This document shows positions 46,471-57,042 of a stretch of DNA of 64,000 nt, one piece after another. The stretch is from Sphaerosporella brunnea (Eukaryota; Ascomycota; Pezizomycetes; Pezizales; Pyronemataceae). Position 1 is the stretch's first letter, and the number at the start of each line of letters is the position of its first letter. A program made the translations under genes and the position numbers. The DNA is taken from the NCBI GenBank assembly GCA_008704415.1, contig VXIS01000014.1, positions 244,937 through 308,936 on the forward strand, written 5' to 3'. The notes below the pieces were generated by a model. The model did no database searches, was not told the origin of the DNA, and saw only the letters and a program-made list of their open reading frames with translations.

Positions 46471-46857
46471 ACCTGCATGATGCTGAGCACGCGTTGCTTG
46501 TGAAACGGGAAGATACCTTCAATGCAGGTTGAGATGGTGCTGTCGGAGCGTTTTTTCATGCAGGTGATGGGTCGTCCTTCTAATTAGGGAAATCGCAAAT
46601 GCATCACGAACACCTCTGCACAGCTTCACAATCCTGTTGGGCAATATGAGATACCCAAATAGGACCATCGCCTTTTTGCAAGAAAATAAAATAGAAAGAC
46701 CTGGGAATAACACGATATGATGCTGGTAGACCGCAATTTCGGTTTAAATACTGGGGTTTAAATACTGGGCTTTCCCTCTGCCTTCCCTCTCTCGCCTTCA
46801 ATCCGTTTCTATCAACCCATTTCAACTACTCCAATAGCCCTCTCCAAATTCTTCATA

Positions 46858-48858
46858 ATGCCCAGCAACACTACTCAAACTTGTCCTGTGTGCATCGGCA
46901 ATGTGTCGTTGTCAAGTTCCAACTATTCCAGGCATATGAGACAGGTAAGTATCTCTCCTCTCCAGTGTCCACAGCTATAATAGTCTCCAATCATTTGTCA
47001 CAGTAGTTATGCTAACTAAAGCATCACTTCATTAGACCCACCACTGTTTCGTATGCCGTCATCACACTCCCAATACCTACCATCAAGCGGCAACATATTC
47101 CAACGGCATGGCCACCCTTCGTTGTGGACACACCCACGGTCCCATTAAATATAGGTCGCAAGGCTGGTGGCCATCGGAGCAGGCTGCCCTTCTGTCATTG
47201 GAAGGTACCAGCCTGGTTGTTGAGGCGATAGCGGCTGCCAACCGCAAGAAAATGGTAATTACTCTGGCTTTTATATCTGCTATCCCTGGCTCTCCTTGTA
47301 CTTTATCGGCCATCTCCCCCTTCCATAGTGGTTTTCTCTGCTCCCTGTAACGTTTTTCTCTACTTTTCTCCGCTTTCCAATGTCTTTCCCTGCTCCAATG
47401 TTTTCTCCACTCTCCAATATTTGCCTTTGCCCCCTCCAATGTTTTTTTCGCTTTTCAATGTTTTCCCTTGCTCTCTCCGACGTTTTCTCCAGTGATTCCA
47501 ACACCTATCCCTCACCTTTCCTTTTGCCGGTAATTGTATTGGCTATTTCGCTGACCCTTTGAAGGTGTCGACCTTGGTAGGGTCGGGAGTGTTGATGGTG
47601 GGTAGCCTGAGGACTTCCCTCGGTCACAACGAGGGCCTAGTGCATCCACAAGTAGTATTTCCTCCCTTATTGTAAATTTGTGCTGATGTCTTTGCAGGCT
47701 GAAGAAGCCATGGAGGTTAGCGAAAGCCCGTTGTTGGGTTTGGGAGCGGGTGTGGCTGCTCTCGAGGTACTATCCTCCAAGTTCTAATCCTACCTTATGC
47801 TGACACCATCGAAGATTAAAACACCGAGAGGGAGCCCAAGGCAGTCTTTTGGGTTTGAGGTAAGACCTGAAATCCGCCCATAATCAGATCTTGCGCTGAC
47901 ACTATGCAAGACTGGACGCCCCATCGTTCGTTTGCCGGTCACCATGCGTGACGTGGGCACATCGCCCATGAAGTTCCCGGCCGACTTTGGAGATGCCGAC
48001 TTTGAAGATACCACGGACAATGTAATATAATAATTCCCTATGTAATCCTTTCCAGTACTGCACTGACACCGGCAAAGGAACCTCAATCTGTTCCTCAGAT
48101 TGAGTTCACGGAGTCAGCGCCAAGGTTTTTGGACGTTGCGGTGCTTTTTCGGCACCCTGAGAGCACCTCAGAGAAGGTGATCTTGGTTGATGCAACGACC
48201 ATTACCTACGGACCTGGACTCAAGCGGACCTTTCACCATGTCTCGCCTTCTCCCAACGTCAGAGAAGCCCTCAGCACGATCCTGGATCGTGATACATCGG
48301 ACCCAGATTGTCCCCTTATTGTTTTCTTCCGAGGACAATCTGGATCTGGGAAGACCAGGCTATGCCGGCAAATTGTGTCCCAACAGATGGGCAAGATGGT
48401 TTCTGTCTTGTCCATTGAGGGTCCAAGCCGGTACCGGGACCTGTGCATCCCAGATGCTCCGATTACCAAGAACCCACGATTCGGCCTGCAACACCCACTG
48501 ACGGCTGAGCTGCTGGCCACAATAACCGCAGGTGCTGAGAAACTGGAAGCACCAACGGCAGCGAACCCAACGTCAAGTCGCACCGTGATTGCGTATCAGG
48601 TTGAAGGGCTTATCTTGTTTGACCTCCCGGGCGGAGAGGCCCATTCAGGCAATACCAAGGGGACCGCGTTCATCAACGCGGTCGAATTTTGCCGTCCTGA
48701 TCGCAATCCAAGCGTGGCACAATAGAACGCTCGTATCAGCCAATGATCCCAATGTCAAGCTTCTGAAGGCCCAGGCTGAAAAAGGACACAAAGGTTGTCA
48801 TGCTGACTATGCTAAACGCGTGTGACAAGAGCACTCCGAAGGCGATTTCGGTCTTGTG
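46858..48858 (+). pseudogene. Multi-exon gene: C2H2-like N-terminus plus divergent kinesin-motor-like P-loop domain, broken at 3' end
   Basis: Proposed exons, all in phase 0: 46858-46944, 47036-47254, 47565-47651, 47698-47766, 47815-47859, 47911-48021 and 48078 onward. Most introns end CTGAC/CTGAT...AG a few bases apart, a consistent branch-site pattern. The N-terminus has CPVCIGNVSL...SRHMRQTHH, a C2H2-like finger, then FVCRHH and a WWPSEQAALLSL segment. The last exon holds, in kinesin order: VAVLFRHPE, TFHHVSPS, VFFRGQSGSGKT (P-loop at 48327-48356), VSVLSIEGPSRYRDLCIP (EIYNE-region), NPTSSR (switch I) and LILFDLPGGEA...FINA (switch II, from 48609). Frameshifts near 48690 and 48790 precede a tail, KVVMLTMLNACDKSTPKAIS, resembling the motor's end. 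The motor is shorter than usual. Cellular role unknown. Confidence 0.68.
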
Positions 48859-49159
48859 TCCCTGATAGGTGTCCTTGGGTGTCCATGGTGTTGCTGGGAG
48901 GCTTTGCAACTGTGGTTTTCTGGGTGGCGTTACTGGTCCTCGGGTGATATTCTGGGTGGCGTTGCTGGTCTTGTATATTGCTTGTGTCCGTGGTCTTGCG
49001 GTGTTGGTGTTGTTGATCCATGATAATTGAAATTGTTAAACTGTTTGAATGCTTAACCCGATCCTACTGCATAGCATATATATTACAATGGCCATCAAAA
49101 GTCCTGGTGTTTTCGACGTAGCAACGCCACGCGATAACCGACACCTTTAACCATACCCC

Positions 49160-50790
49160 GAAGCGACGATTGAGATCCAGCACCCAACCTCCCAACCCCC
49201 AGCGAAAAAAGCCAAATCCAAGCGCAAGGCTCCCACCAAAGCCACTATGATCACTTTCTTATCGGAGGGTGTGCCTTTGCACAGTGAACAATCATCATCA
49301 GCACCGCCGGCACCCCCATCCAGCCCGCCTCCGCCTCTACCTCCTGCCAAACCCACGCCTGCTGCTGAGCCTCACACCGAGCCAAAAGCAAAAGACAAGA
49401 AGAAGAAGGAGTACAGCTATCGCCTGTCAAGTGAAGCGACAGTTGGGAAAGAAAGGGTTGCAAGCGAGTTAGGGGTTCACTTCTTTGGAGAGGGTCCAGA
49501 ACAAGACAACCTCAAAAGCACGTTTGATTATGAGGCTCTACGCGATAAGATGGACCTGGAGACTGGAAGGAAGTGGAAGGGGTAGTACGCTACTATGTGG
49601 ACTCTGGGAGAAAGGGAGTACGGGTGCACGCTGTTTTTCCTTATGGAAAGTGTGAGGCAGATGAGGGCAATGGGACTGATGAAGATGAGCCCCGACGCGG
49701 GGAGGATGAACACCCAACAACCACCGCCACAACCCCCGCTACTCCAACATCGATGCCCAAGAAAAAAAGAAGGACAGCTACTGAAGTGGAGCTGGAGAAG
49801 GCATTCAAAGCACAAGCGAAGGAGGAGAGCCATGTCACGGCGCCGATAATGAGTTGGTGATGCACTGCTCCAAAGTGCCGCAACTACAGCAAGGGAGCCT
49901 GCCTGCTGCTACCAGACGATGGCAATACCAACTCCCTACTTGTAGTGCTGTGCACGGGTCGGCGACCGCCTCAACGGACCCCGATCCACCCCGCCCCGCC
50001 CCGGCCGCCCCGTCGACAACCCGGCCACTCCGTCGCTGACCCGGCCACCCCGTACATTACATATTGCCGGGTGCCTGCCGGAGACGCCGTGTTCTTGAAA
50101 TCCACTGTCAGACGAACATCTTGTGTGCCAATTGGACGGGGAAGTGTACCGGCCCTGATTGCCCCACATACATCAGTCTCGCCCCGAGATTCTCTGTCGC
50201 ACCCCATCACACCCCGCCCAGCCCCGATCACCACATCATGCCCCGGTGCACCCTCCACTGCCCCGGCCTACCCCGCCGCGCCCCGAGCCGTCCCCACGTG
50301 CACAGCACTATCTACTTGGGCTCTTGGAGTGATGAGATTGGAAGAGGGAAAGCAACAATTGAAGCCTTCCCAACGAAGCTGAAAATGCTGCGTCTGCGAA
50401 CAGAAAGACACACAACCCACGCTGCTGCCACACCCACCACGCCCGCCACGCCCGCCACGCCTGCTACCTCGTCCCCAGTACCCGCTCTACCCAATATCAA
50501 CTTTTGGGGGTTCCCTGGGGCTCTTCCACAGGCGATAACACATCTCGGCCCCGTTGCTGTCCAACAAGCGGCTGGTGTAGTTGAGCGTGGCTCCTCTCCA
50601 GTACGCATGATGGAGGACGAAGCCCCTGATGACCTTGTTGATGAGTACATTGAATGGTTTATTACTAGAAGGGGTAGAAAGGAGGCACGCGTTGCAGCAA
50701 TTAAGGAAGCAGGAGGAGTGTTAGCGGAGCAGTTCTTTGATCTGCCGGCCATTTACAAGTTGAAGGCTGATGAGTGGGAGAGATTGGGAG
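49160..50790 (+). pseudogene. Unrecognised protein-coding remnant, interrupted by a MITE
   Basis: A frame at about 49155-49585 (Pro/Lys-rich start with KKAKSKRKAPTK, then KKKEYSYRLSSEATVGK, FFGEGPEQDN, FDYEALRDKMDLETG) ends in TAG. A second frame to 49860 (RYYVDSGRKGVRVHAVFP... MPKKKRRTATEVELEKAFKA) follows. After the MITE at 49943-50310, whose removal joins QLPT to WALG, an open frame (about 50400-50790) has INFWGFPGALPQAITHLGP, DDLVDEYIEWFITRRGRKEA and FFDLPAIYKLKADEWERLGA. Composition looks like real protein. I recognise no family. The 3' end is cut by the hAT element at 50791. Confidence 0.45.
49943..50310. mobile_element. C/G-rich hAT-type MITE
   Basis: Ends TAGTGCTGTGCACGGG (left) and GTGCACAGCACTA (right) are inverse; flanking 8-mers CCTACTTG and TCTACTTG match at 7 of 8, the hAT target size. 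The interior is made of CCCCGCC/CCCCGTCG-like runs and a constant core with CAGACGAACATCTTGTGTGC. A second copy is at 57043-57879. Confidence 0.75.
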
Positions 50791-51946
50791 CAGTGATGCA
50801 CACGAGACCGCGAGACGAGACTGAGAATGATCAAGACACGTCGAGATCTGTCGAGACTGCATGAGAATGGCGAGACTGACCGAGAATGACGGCGGCCTCC
50901 CGAGACCAGGCGAGACCCGGCGAGAATCTCTCCTACCCGGGAGAGCTTCCAGTCTGCATCGTAAACTGGGCGGACGGGTCATCCGCACTGGTGCACCTTG
51001 ATGGGTGAGGAATATAACAACAATGCAATTACAGACACTATCCTCGTACAATAGCAATTTGTGTACCAGCCGCACGACATGGAACATTTCATCCGTCGTC
51101 CTCCACCGAATCACTATGCACTGGCAACGACCGAAATCAAACTCCAGAACGCCCTGCTTCCACCATGCGCGCAACGTGATGAGGTCCTGAAGAGTCTCGG
51201 GGGCCATGCGAGCTTGATGGCGTTCTTGAGCGTTCCCTGCAGCGGAAAAGCGCCTTCCGCCGGCGCTATGGCAGCTAAACTGCGGTATCAGCATTCACAC
51301 AACCAGAGTATCGTGAGATGACTTACGCTGGGTCGAATAATAGTCGTTCGCCATCATTGCGAGTTGAGGAAACATGATGCGGCCTGTCTCTGCCCACCAT
51401 AAAAGTGCGTTAGAGCTATACCGTGTTTCCCACTCAGCGGTAGACATGAAAGGCATCTGCCGGTAACGGTCAAGCTCATCGGGTGATGTCTGCAGTTGCT
51501 GTTGGTGGGCGCTCATTTCGATGTCCCGAAGGAAGGGATTTGGAGGAACCCGGCGCCCTGCGGTTGCAGCAGATCGGACGATGGGTGAACTCCACTGGAA
51601 GGTTTTTATACCGGCTCCATGCTGCCCACTTCCTGTCTCATCACCGCCAGTATTGGAGACTTTGAGATGGGTCAATCTGATCTCCGTGTTGGCTTCGCTC
51701 GTCGTTCGCTTACTGACATCATCGCTCCAGTATCCCGCGCCCTGCAGACCCTTCACGACCCGAGCTACGCCTCCCCACACAACATAGCAGCCTGAACGTT
51801 GGCGAGACAACCGAGCCCTGGGGAGAATGACGAGACCGAACGAGAACCGTCGAGACTGCCACGAAGCCGGTGAGACATTTCGAGACCGCACGATTCTCAC
51901 GAGACCGAGACCCTCGGCGAGAATTCTCGACTCGTGTGCAACACTG
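50791..51946 (-). mobile_element. hAT transposon with perfect 8-bp target duplication, internally deleted
   Basis: Ends CAGTGATGCACACGAG and, inverted, CAGTGTTGCACACGAG; the flanks ATTGGGAG at 50783-50790 and 51947-51954 are identical. Subterminal DNA is rich in CGAGAC repeats. Inside, on the minus strand, is the 3' part of a hAT transposase with an intron: LLWWAETGRIMFPQLAMMAN, DYYSTQ, GTAAGT intron, then SAAGNAQERHQARMAPETLQ and LITLRAWWKQGVLEFDF. The N-terminal and catalytic parts are missing, so it cannot move on its own. Confidence 0.85.
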
Positions 51947-52100
51947 ATTGGGAGTGCCAGTCGGGATTGGTCTTGGACTTTCTCACGATGTAAAGCTTTT
52001 CCTTTCGTGTCGTGAAGTCTGAGGAGTGAGGGAAGGGTCTCAATAGGCTGTATAGCTTTTCTTTTCGTTTCTTATTACTTTACTACCCTTGGTATACTGT

Positions 52101-53122
52101 TCAATCAATGATATCTATACAACATGACCGAAAGTGTTTCCCCGCTTTTTCCGCAAGCCCCTTTACAGCCGGGTCAACAAATCCACCAAAGTCATCGCCA
52201 AAACGCGTTGCCAGTTCATGGTTCTTTCTTATCCAAGCCTTCATCTCCGCCAAAGACTGTAGCAGCACGCCAAACTCATCGAAAAGTTCACAAATCTCCG
52301 GTCCACGGTGTATCGACGCGTTATCCATCACCAGAATAGAGTTTTCCATCGGATTCTGGGGATCGTAGGGGTTGGTAAGTGGCATGACCTTCTCTCGAAG
52401 GAACATAAGGAACATCTCTTTGGTAAAGGCCTCCTGAACCCTTTCGTACGCGATGTATTGCCTTCGACTAGTGTATGCTGGCAAAATAGACCACCGTTCG
52501 CACCGTTTATGTGGGCGATGCTCTGTAGGTCTCTCACCGATCGGGGTCCAGCTGTGTTTGCGATCTTTCGTACGTTCATTCGTCGGGGACTCGTCGACCA
52601 AGATTAGTTGATAGTGCTTCCAGCGGCAGAGTCTTCGTAGCCAGTCATCTCGAAGCCATTGATCGCCTTCTGTTGCAAGAAACCATATCCGTTTTTTGGT
52701 ATAGCCATTCTTCTTAAGCCATCTTCCGACAGTTTTCTTCTTAAGCCATCTTCCGACAGTTCTTTCGCATACCCAAACGTCGTGCTCGTCCCATAAAAAC
52801 CACTGTAGTTCGTCGAGATAGAGGATTGGCTTATGCTGCAGAGTTTCGCGTAACCCCTTTTCAGTGATATCAGCACTCAGCTTCCATCATGCCCGATGAA
52901 CTTTTTTACCCGCGGATCTCAGGATTTATTTTGAGGGTACGCTCCATGACTGCATGCGGAGTAATTGGGTGCCATAGTGGTGGAGATTCTTCTTTATGCA
53001 AAGGACAGTAGAATAGGAGACCGCAGGCTTGCGCATTGGACCGACTTTGCACCAACACCGAGTTCAAGCAGTACTTTTAGTTGCTCTCGCTGACCGTCAG
53101 TGCAGGTGAAGTTTTCAGGCAT
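52101..53122 (-). pseudogene. Tc1-like DDE transposase, broken
   Basis: Minus strand, likely start at 53122 (MPENFTCTDGQREQLKVLLE, a Tc1-type helix-turn-helix start). Frames then shift several times. ADITEKGLRETLQ, LYLDELQWFLWDEHDVWV and RTVGRWLKK follow; the last is duplicated by a 27-bp tandem repeat at about 52709-52762. Next come LILVDESPTNERTKDRKHSW (first Asp region), LVMDNASIHRGPEI (second Asp) and AEMKAWIRKNHEL. Between FGVLLQ and SLAEM the usual PYSPDxNPIE block with the third acidic residue is missing. Dead copy of the element whose ends are at 49086 and 53270. Confidence 0.85.
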
Positions 53123-53275
53123 TTTGGCGTTGTTGTGTCATTGTTCGGGCGTTGTTGTGTCGTTTTCCGGGCGTTGTTGACGCCGTCGGGCGATTTTTGG
53201 GTGTCGCTATTCTTCGGTGTGTCGCATGGCGTTGCTACGTCGAAAACACCAGGACTTTTGACCGCCAGTGTACTA

Positions 53276-54598
53276 CCGATGTTTCTCCACGCAAAGGTTG
53301 CAAAAGGGCACCAAACAGCCAAAGAGGTGGCCATGCGATGCCTAGACAGATCCTCGCATACCGACGCAACATTGCTTTTCGGGGACTCGACGCCAACCCC
53401 AAAACCGGCAGGCCTGATGGTCAGGCTGGTAGAGACGATTCCTTGCGATTGCATTGAACACGTCGAGCCCACAATGGCAACGAAGACAAGGCCGACAGGC
53501 CGAATCGTCATAGAAGCCACGGTTGCAGCGACCAGATCGGCGGTCAGACACCAACGACCAACCGACGGAAACCTCGCTATATACCGGATGTCTGCCGCCT
53601 GGAGGACTGACGCTGTGGCTACGCCGCAGTGATGCAAGCAGACAAAGATACCAACATCCAGTGTTGCACGGTCGAGTACATCAGCAAAAACAAGGAAGCC
53701 TACGATGCAGAGCTGTTTGGCATCGCTGCGGGCTTGGAAATGGGCACCCATAGCGCTGTTGTTAGGACCCAACCTGACGATGAGATCCAGCTTTTTACCG
53801 ACGTACAGGCCGCCCTCAAAGGGATCCAACAAGGTGAGCCTGGCCATGGGCAATGGATGCTTCCGTGCATTGTCCACACGGAGGTAGCCCTGAAGACGCT
53901 GGGTTGGACGACAGAGTACCACTGGGTACCCGGTATGCGGACATCCCCAACAACGGGTGGGCGGACCAACTTGTTAAAGAGCCGGCCAGAGGCGGACTAA
54001 ACAGGGCAAATCGGGCCGACGTCAAGACAGTGATGCTCGTCCGCATCGGACAAAGGGTCACCAAAGCCAGACACCAAGATCGGGAAGCATGGCTGGTTCT
54101 GCACTGCAAACCTAAGGGCTACTTCCGCCACTGGAAAAGGCTCAACCCCACGGTCTTCGAGAGCCGAAAGGCCCTAGCGTCACGCTTCTTCCAGCTCAGA
54201 CCGGGAAAAGTGCCCTTGGCGCCATACCTACACCAGACCGGTCGGCGGGATGACGACAAATGCTGGTTCTGCACAGGCAGGGCAGACACAGTCGAGAGAA
54301 CACCTCTTCAAATACTGCATGCGATAGCAGAAGGTTATAAAAAAAATCCTAGCGGTTGCACACTGCACAGCTGAGATTTTTGACTTCTGTCTGTGCATCC
54401 AAGTTGGCAGATAGCCAGAGAAGCCATACAATGTAATGGCCAAGAATATGCCTTTTCCTTCTATCTGATATACACGAATCTCCTTTGTCTTCTCCTACGT
54501 ATCTCCTTGAGATACGCTCGTCTGTGGGCCCGTAAGACCCAAGGGTAGTCTGTTATGTTATGTATATCATGGCCGCAAGCGGCCAAATTCATTATGAT
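53276..54598 (+). mobile_element. LINE fragment with RNase H and 3' tail, plus strand
   Basis: RNase H motifs: RCGYAAVMQADKD, VEYISKNKEAYDAELFGIAA, IQLFTDVQAALKGIQQG, WTTEYHWVPG. After a frame change come VFESRKALASRFFQLRPGK, TGRRDDDKCWFCTG and a Cys/His end. The 3' tail carries the hairpin GGCCGCAAGCGGCC at 54572-54585 and ends ATTATGATTAAAA. It is the best-preserved 3' end of the LINE family in this window, but frames are broken. Confidence 0.8.
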
Positions 54599-54613
54599 TA
54601 AAACAAGAGTAAA

Positions 54614-54948
54614 GGTCCGCAATGCCCGTCTGGCGCTTATTATGTTTTACAATGCCCAACTGGTTTTAACTAGGGGAGTTCAGACTGGCGGGCTTTTGCC
54701 GGTTTTGGGTGTCAAAACCAAGAGGTTTTTGGTACCGAAACCAACCCGATCCAGGATATCAAGAGCACCAATCAAAGCAGCTGGCGTGCACGCTGCCGTT
54801 GGGAGACGGCCTCGCAGCGACGGCACAGAGATGCAGACACCTTGCAATAATTCTCTTCTCTCAGCCACAGACGGGCATTATGGACTTTTCTGTTGACGCG
54901 TTTTTTTAAAACATAATAAGCGCCAGATGGGCATTGTAGGCCTTTGCT
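54614..54948. mobile_element. TIR element interrupted by a GGAGTTCAGACTGGCGGG end
   Basis: AGGTCCGCAATGCCCGTCTG...CTTATTATGTTTTA at the left returns inverted at 54911-54948 (TAAAACATAATAAGCGCCAG...CATTGTAGGCCT). Within it, 54670-54757 is the same end sequence as the element at 19193-19559, including TGTCAAAACCAAGAGGTTTTT; the opposite end of that insert is not visible. Confidence 0.65.
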
Positions 54949-56934
54949 CCTTCCATTATATACCAGCCAGATCATATGCTCATCCAGTGTTCGTAATAGC
55001 CACCCTGCCCGTCGGCCTAACGCTGGGCCAAATGGGCAGATCAAAATGACAAGAGGGCTGTTTATGTGGCCGGACACAACCTCCGGGTGGGCGGCCCTGC
55101 TTAATTGAATGATTCTGGGTGAGACAACCACCGGCGTGCAGCAAGACTTTGTGATGCACGAATTGCAGCCATGGACTCGAATGAAAGCCAGAAAGCTCTC
55201 TACCCACCACTTGCCATGCTGTCCGTTCTACCACCACCCACTTTAAAGGGAGCTGGAGATGTTGCCATTCCAGGTCCACTGCGAGTACGAATGGTGTGCT
55301 GCAGCAATATCCATCAGCAGAAGTGGAGAAAGCCACCCTGCCAGTACCTTTGTGGAATCGGAAAGTATATCACGAACTTTCTCATCAGCCCTAAGGTTCG
55401 CGCATCTAGTACCTACCGGAACCACTCACAATCTGCATATTATGATCATGCTAACGCATTTATCCACTCTTGGGTGATATTACCTACCGCACACACGGGA
55501 CCAAGCCGTCTAGGGTAGCCACTGTGGCATAAAATCCAAAGGATAGGTCATTGCAACCAGGTAGCAATGAAGCACCTGTGATTACTTTTGCATTAAAAGA
55601 GTTTCTGTGTCCTTCATTATGTCCTAAAGCCGAGTGCCGGCACTTAAACGCCCAACCATGCCACCAAAATTTGCGGTGAAAAGGTTTCCTACGGCCCCAT
55701 GATCTTTGTCAAAGGCAAACATAGAGAAGCTTAAAAATGGTTCTCTAAATGTTTTGGAACTATCGACTGTGTAAAGGCCAATTTTACTTTGCCAGATGAC
55801 ATGGAAAGTGCTTACGATTCACGGATAAATAAGAGAACTGGGTACGGTTTTTAGGGAGCCCGGATAGAAAAATCAACCTGCCAAAGAGAGATGGGAGTAC
55901 CCCTTTCTATCGAACGGAGATACAAAGAACCAAGTTCCGACAGTCTTCTCCGCTGGCCTCAATCCCTGCCAACCTTTTAATTCGGACTCCTGATCATATT
56001 CTAGTATTCGAAAACAAGTGGCGGGTTGCTTCTGTATCGGTGCTGTATTGTTATATCCAAGTGACCGTCCGATAGAGCGGCCGGAAGGCTTTCAATACTG
56101 GAGAACATCCCGCGAGTCTATGTATAGGCCAGGAGAGAGCCAGTTGGGTGTTAGAACGAGGTATCTAAAGGACGGCGATGTCCTCCACCCTCTATGATAG
56201 GGGATTTCTGAAGACGAATAGAAAGATCAATATGTAGGATTGGGATTATGTACTTAAAAAGAAATTTATCCCTGCCAAGGTGCGCTCGACCTCCTGTTTT
56301 GGCTAGTGCGGGTCTAGTTGCCCGCTCCATCATATCACTTATTCTCCTCAATTCATGCGAAGTCAGTCTATCTTCTGAATAGACCACATCTCTATTCAAC
56401 GCTACAATTTTGCAGAAAGTGACAGGAAGTGGATACTTCCATTGGTGTTCCATTGCTGTAGAACTAACTGGGCGGTCAATGATACAGTGACGGGAAAGTC
56501 GCAACTCTATGTCAACTCTCCAGGGCATAGAACCACGGCCTTTGTGCCCCAGGTCGCCACACAACATAAACACATTTGAACTAAATTGCGATATTGGCAC
56601 CTGCGAAGGAGCTTGGTTATTGCGCTGCCGACCCGGCCTATGCACTACTAAAACCCCATTTGCCGAGAAATCTGGCCGACATGCCGGCTAGTTGGTTGCC
56701 AGGATGTTTGGTCGGCTGTGCAATTCCATGCGTTGCTGTGGAGTTCTCACGGCTTGAATATGGGACCTGTTGGGTTAGTCAGCTCGCTCACTCGGCTCGC
56801 GGGTTTGGGCTGCTCTACACTGGGCTCGACTCATGCACGGGCCGTCCGATTGTTTTACCTAAACACCAAGGGCACAGGGCCCCGCCAGGACCAGTCCTCT
56901 GCACCGAAACGGACTCTGCAATCACCCTCGCCGT
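54949..56934. other. No recognised gene, 2 kb
   Basis: Open frames on both strands have no family I know. The longest, 56151-56645 (minus, 164 codons, with DRLTSHELRRISDMMERATR and a hydrophobic FLFKYIIPILHIDLSI), could be an old gene remnant, but start and exon structure are unclear. Confidence 0.4.
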
Positions 56935-57042
56935 CATGCATCAACGACCCACCGTAGACGCGATTGCCTCGACGGCGCACGGCAAGACGATGGCCGCTGT
57001 GGATACGTAGCCATGACACAAATTGACACCAAACTGAAGGAA

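Larger units (their letters stand above)
49086..53270 (-). mobile_element. Tc1/mariner-type element, 4.2 kb, with nested elements and foreign ORFs
   Basis: Both ends carry the same repeat, inverted: CAATGGCCATCAAAAGTCCTGG at 49086 and, read from 53270 inward, CACTGGCGGTCAAAAGTCC, then TGGTGTTTTCGACGTAGCAACGCCA in both. TA flanks both (49084-49085, 53271-53272). The transposase remnant lies next to the right end. The 3 kb between the transposase and the left end contains coding-like sequence of another kind plus two hAT-type insertions. Either the element captured DNA or the left end belongs to another copy. Confidence 0.55.

Noticed and set aside
55171..55518. Overlapping 115-118-codon frames on both strands
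   Set aside because: No domain and equal length on both strands; no way to choose.
56151..56645. 164-codon minus-strand frame
   Set aside because: Protein-like composition but no family, no defined start and no partner exon; noted under the intergenic entry only.
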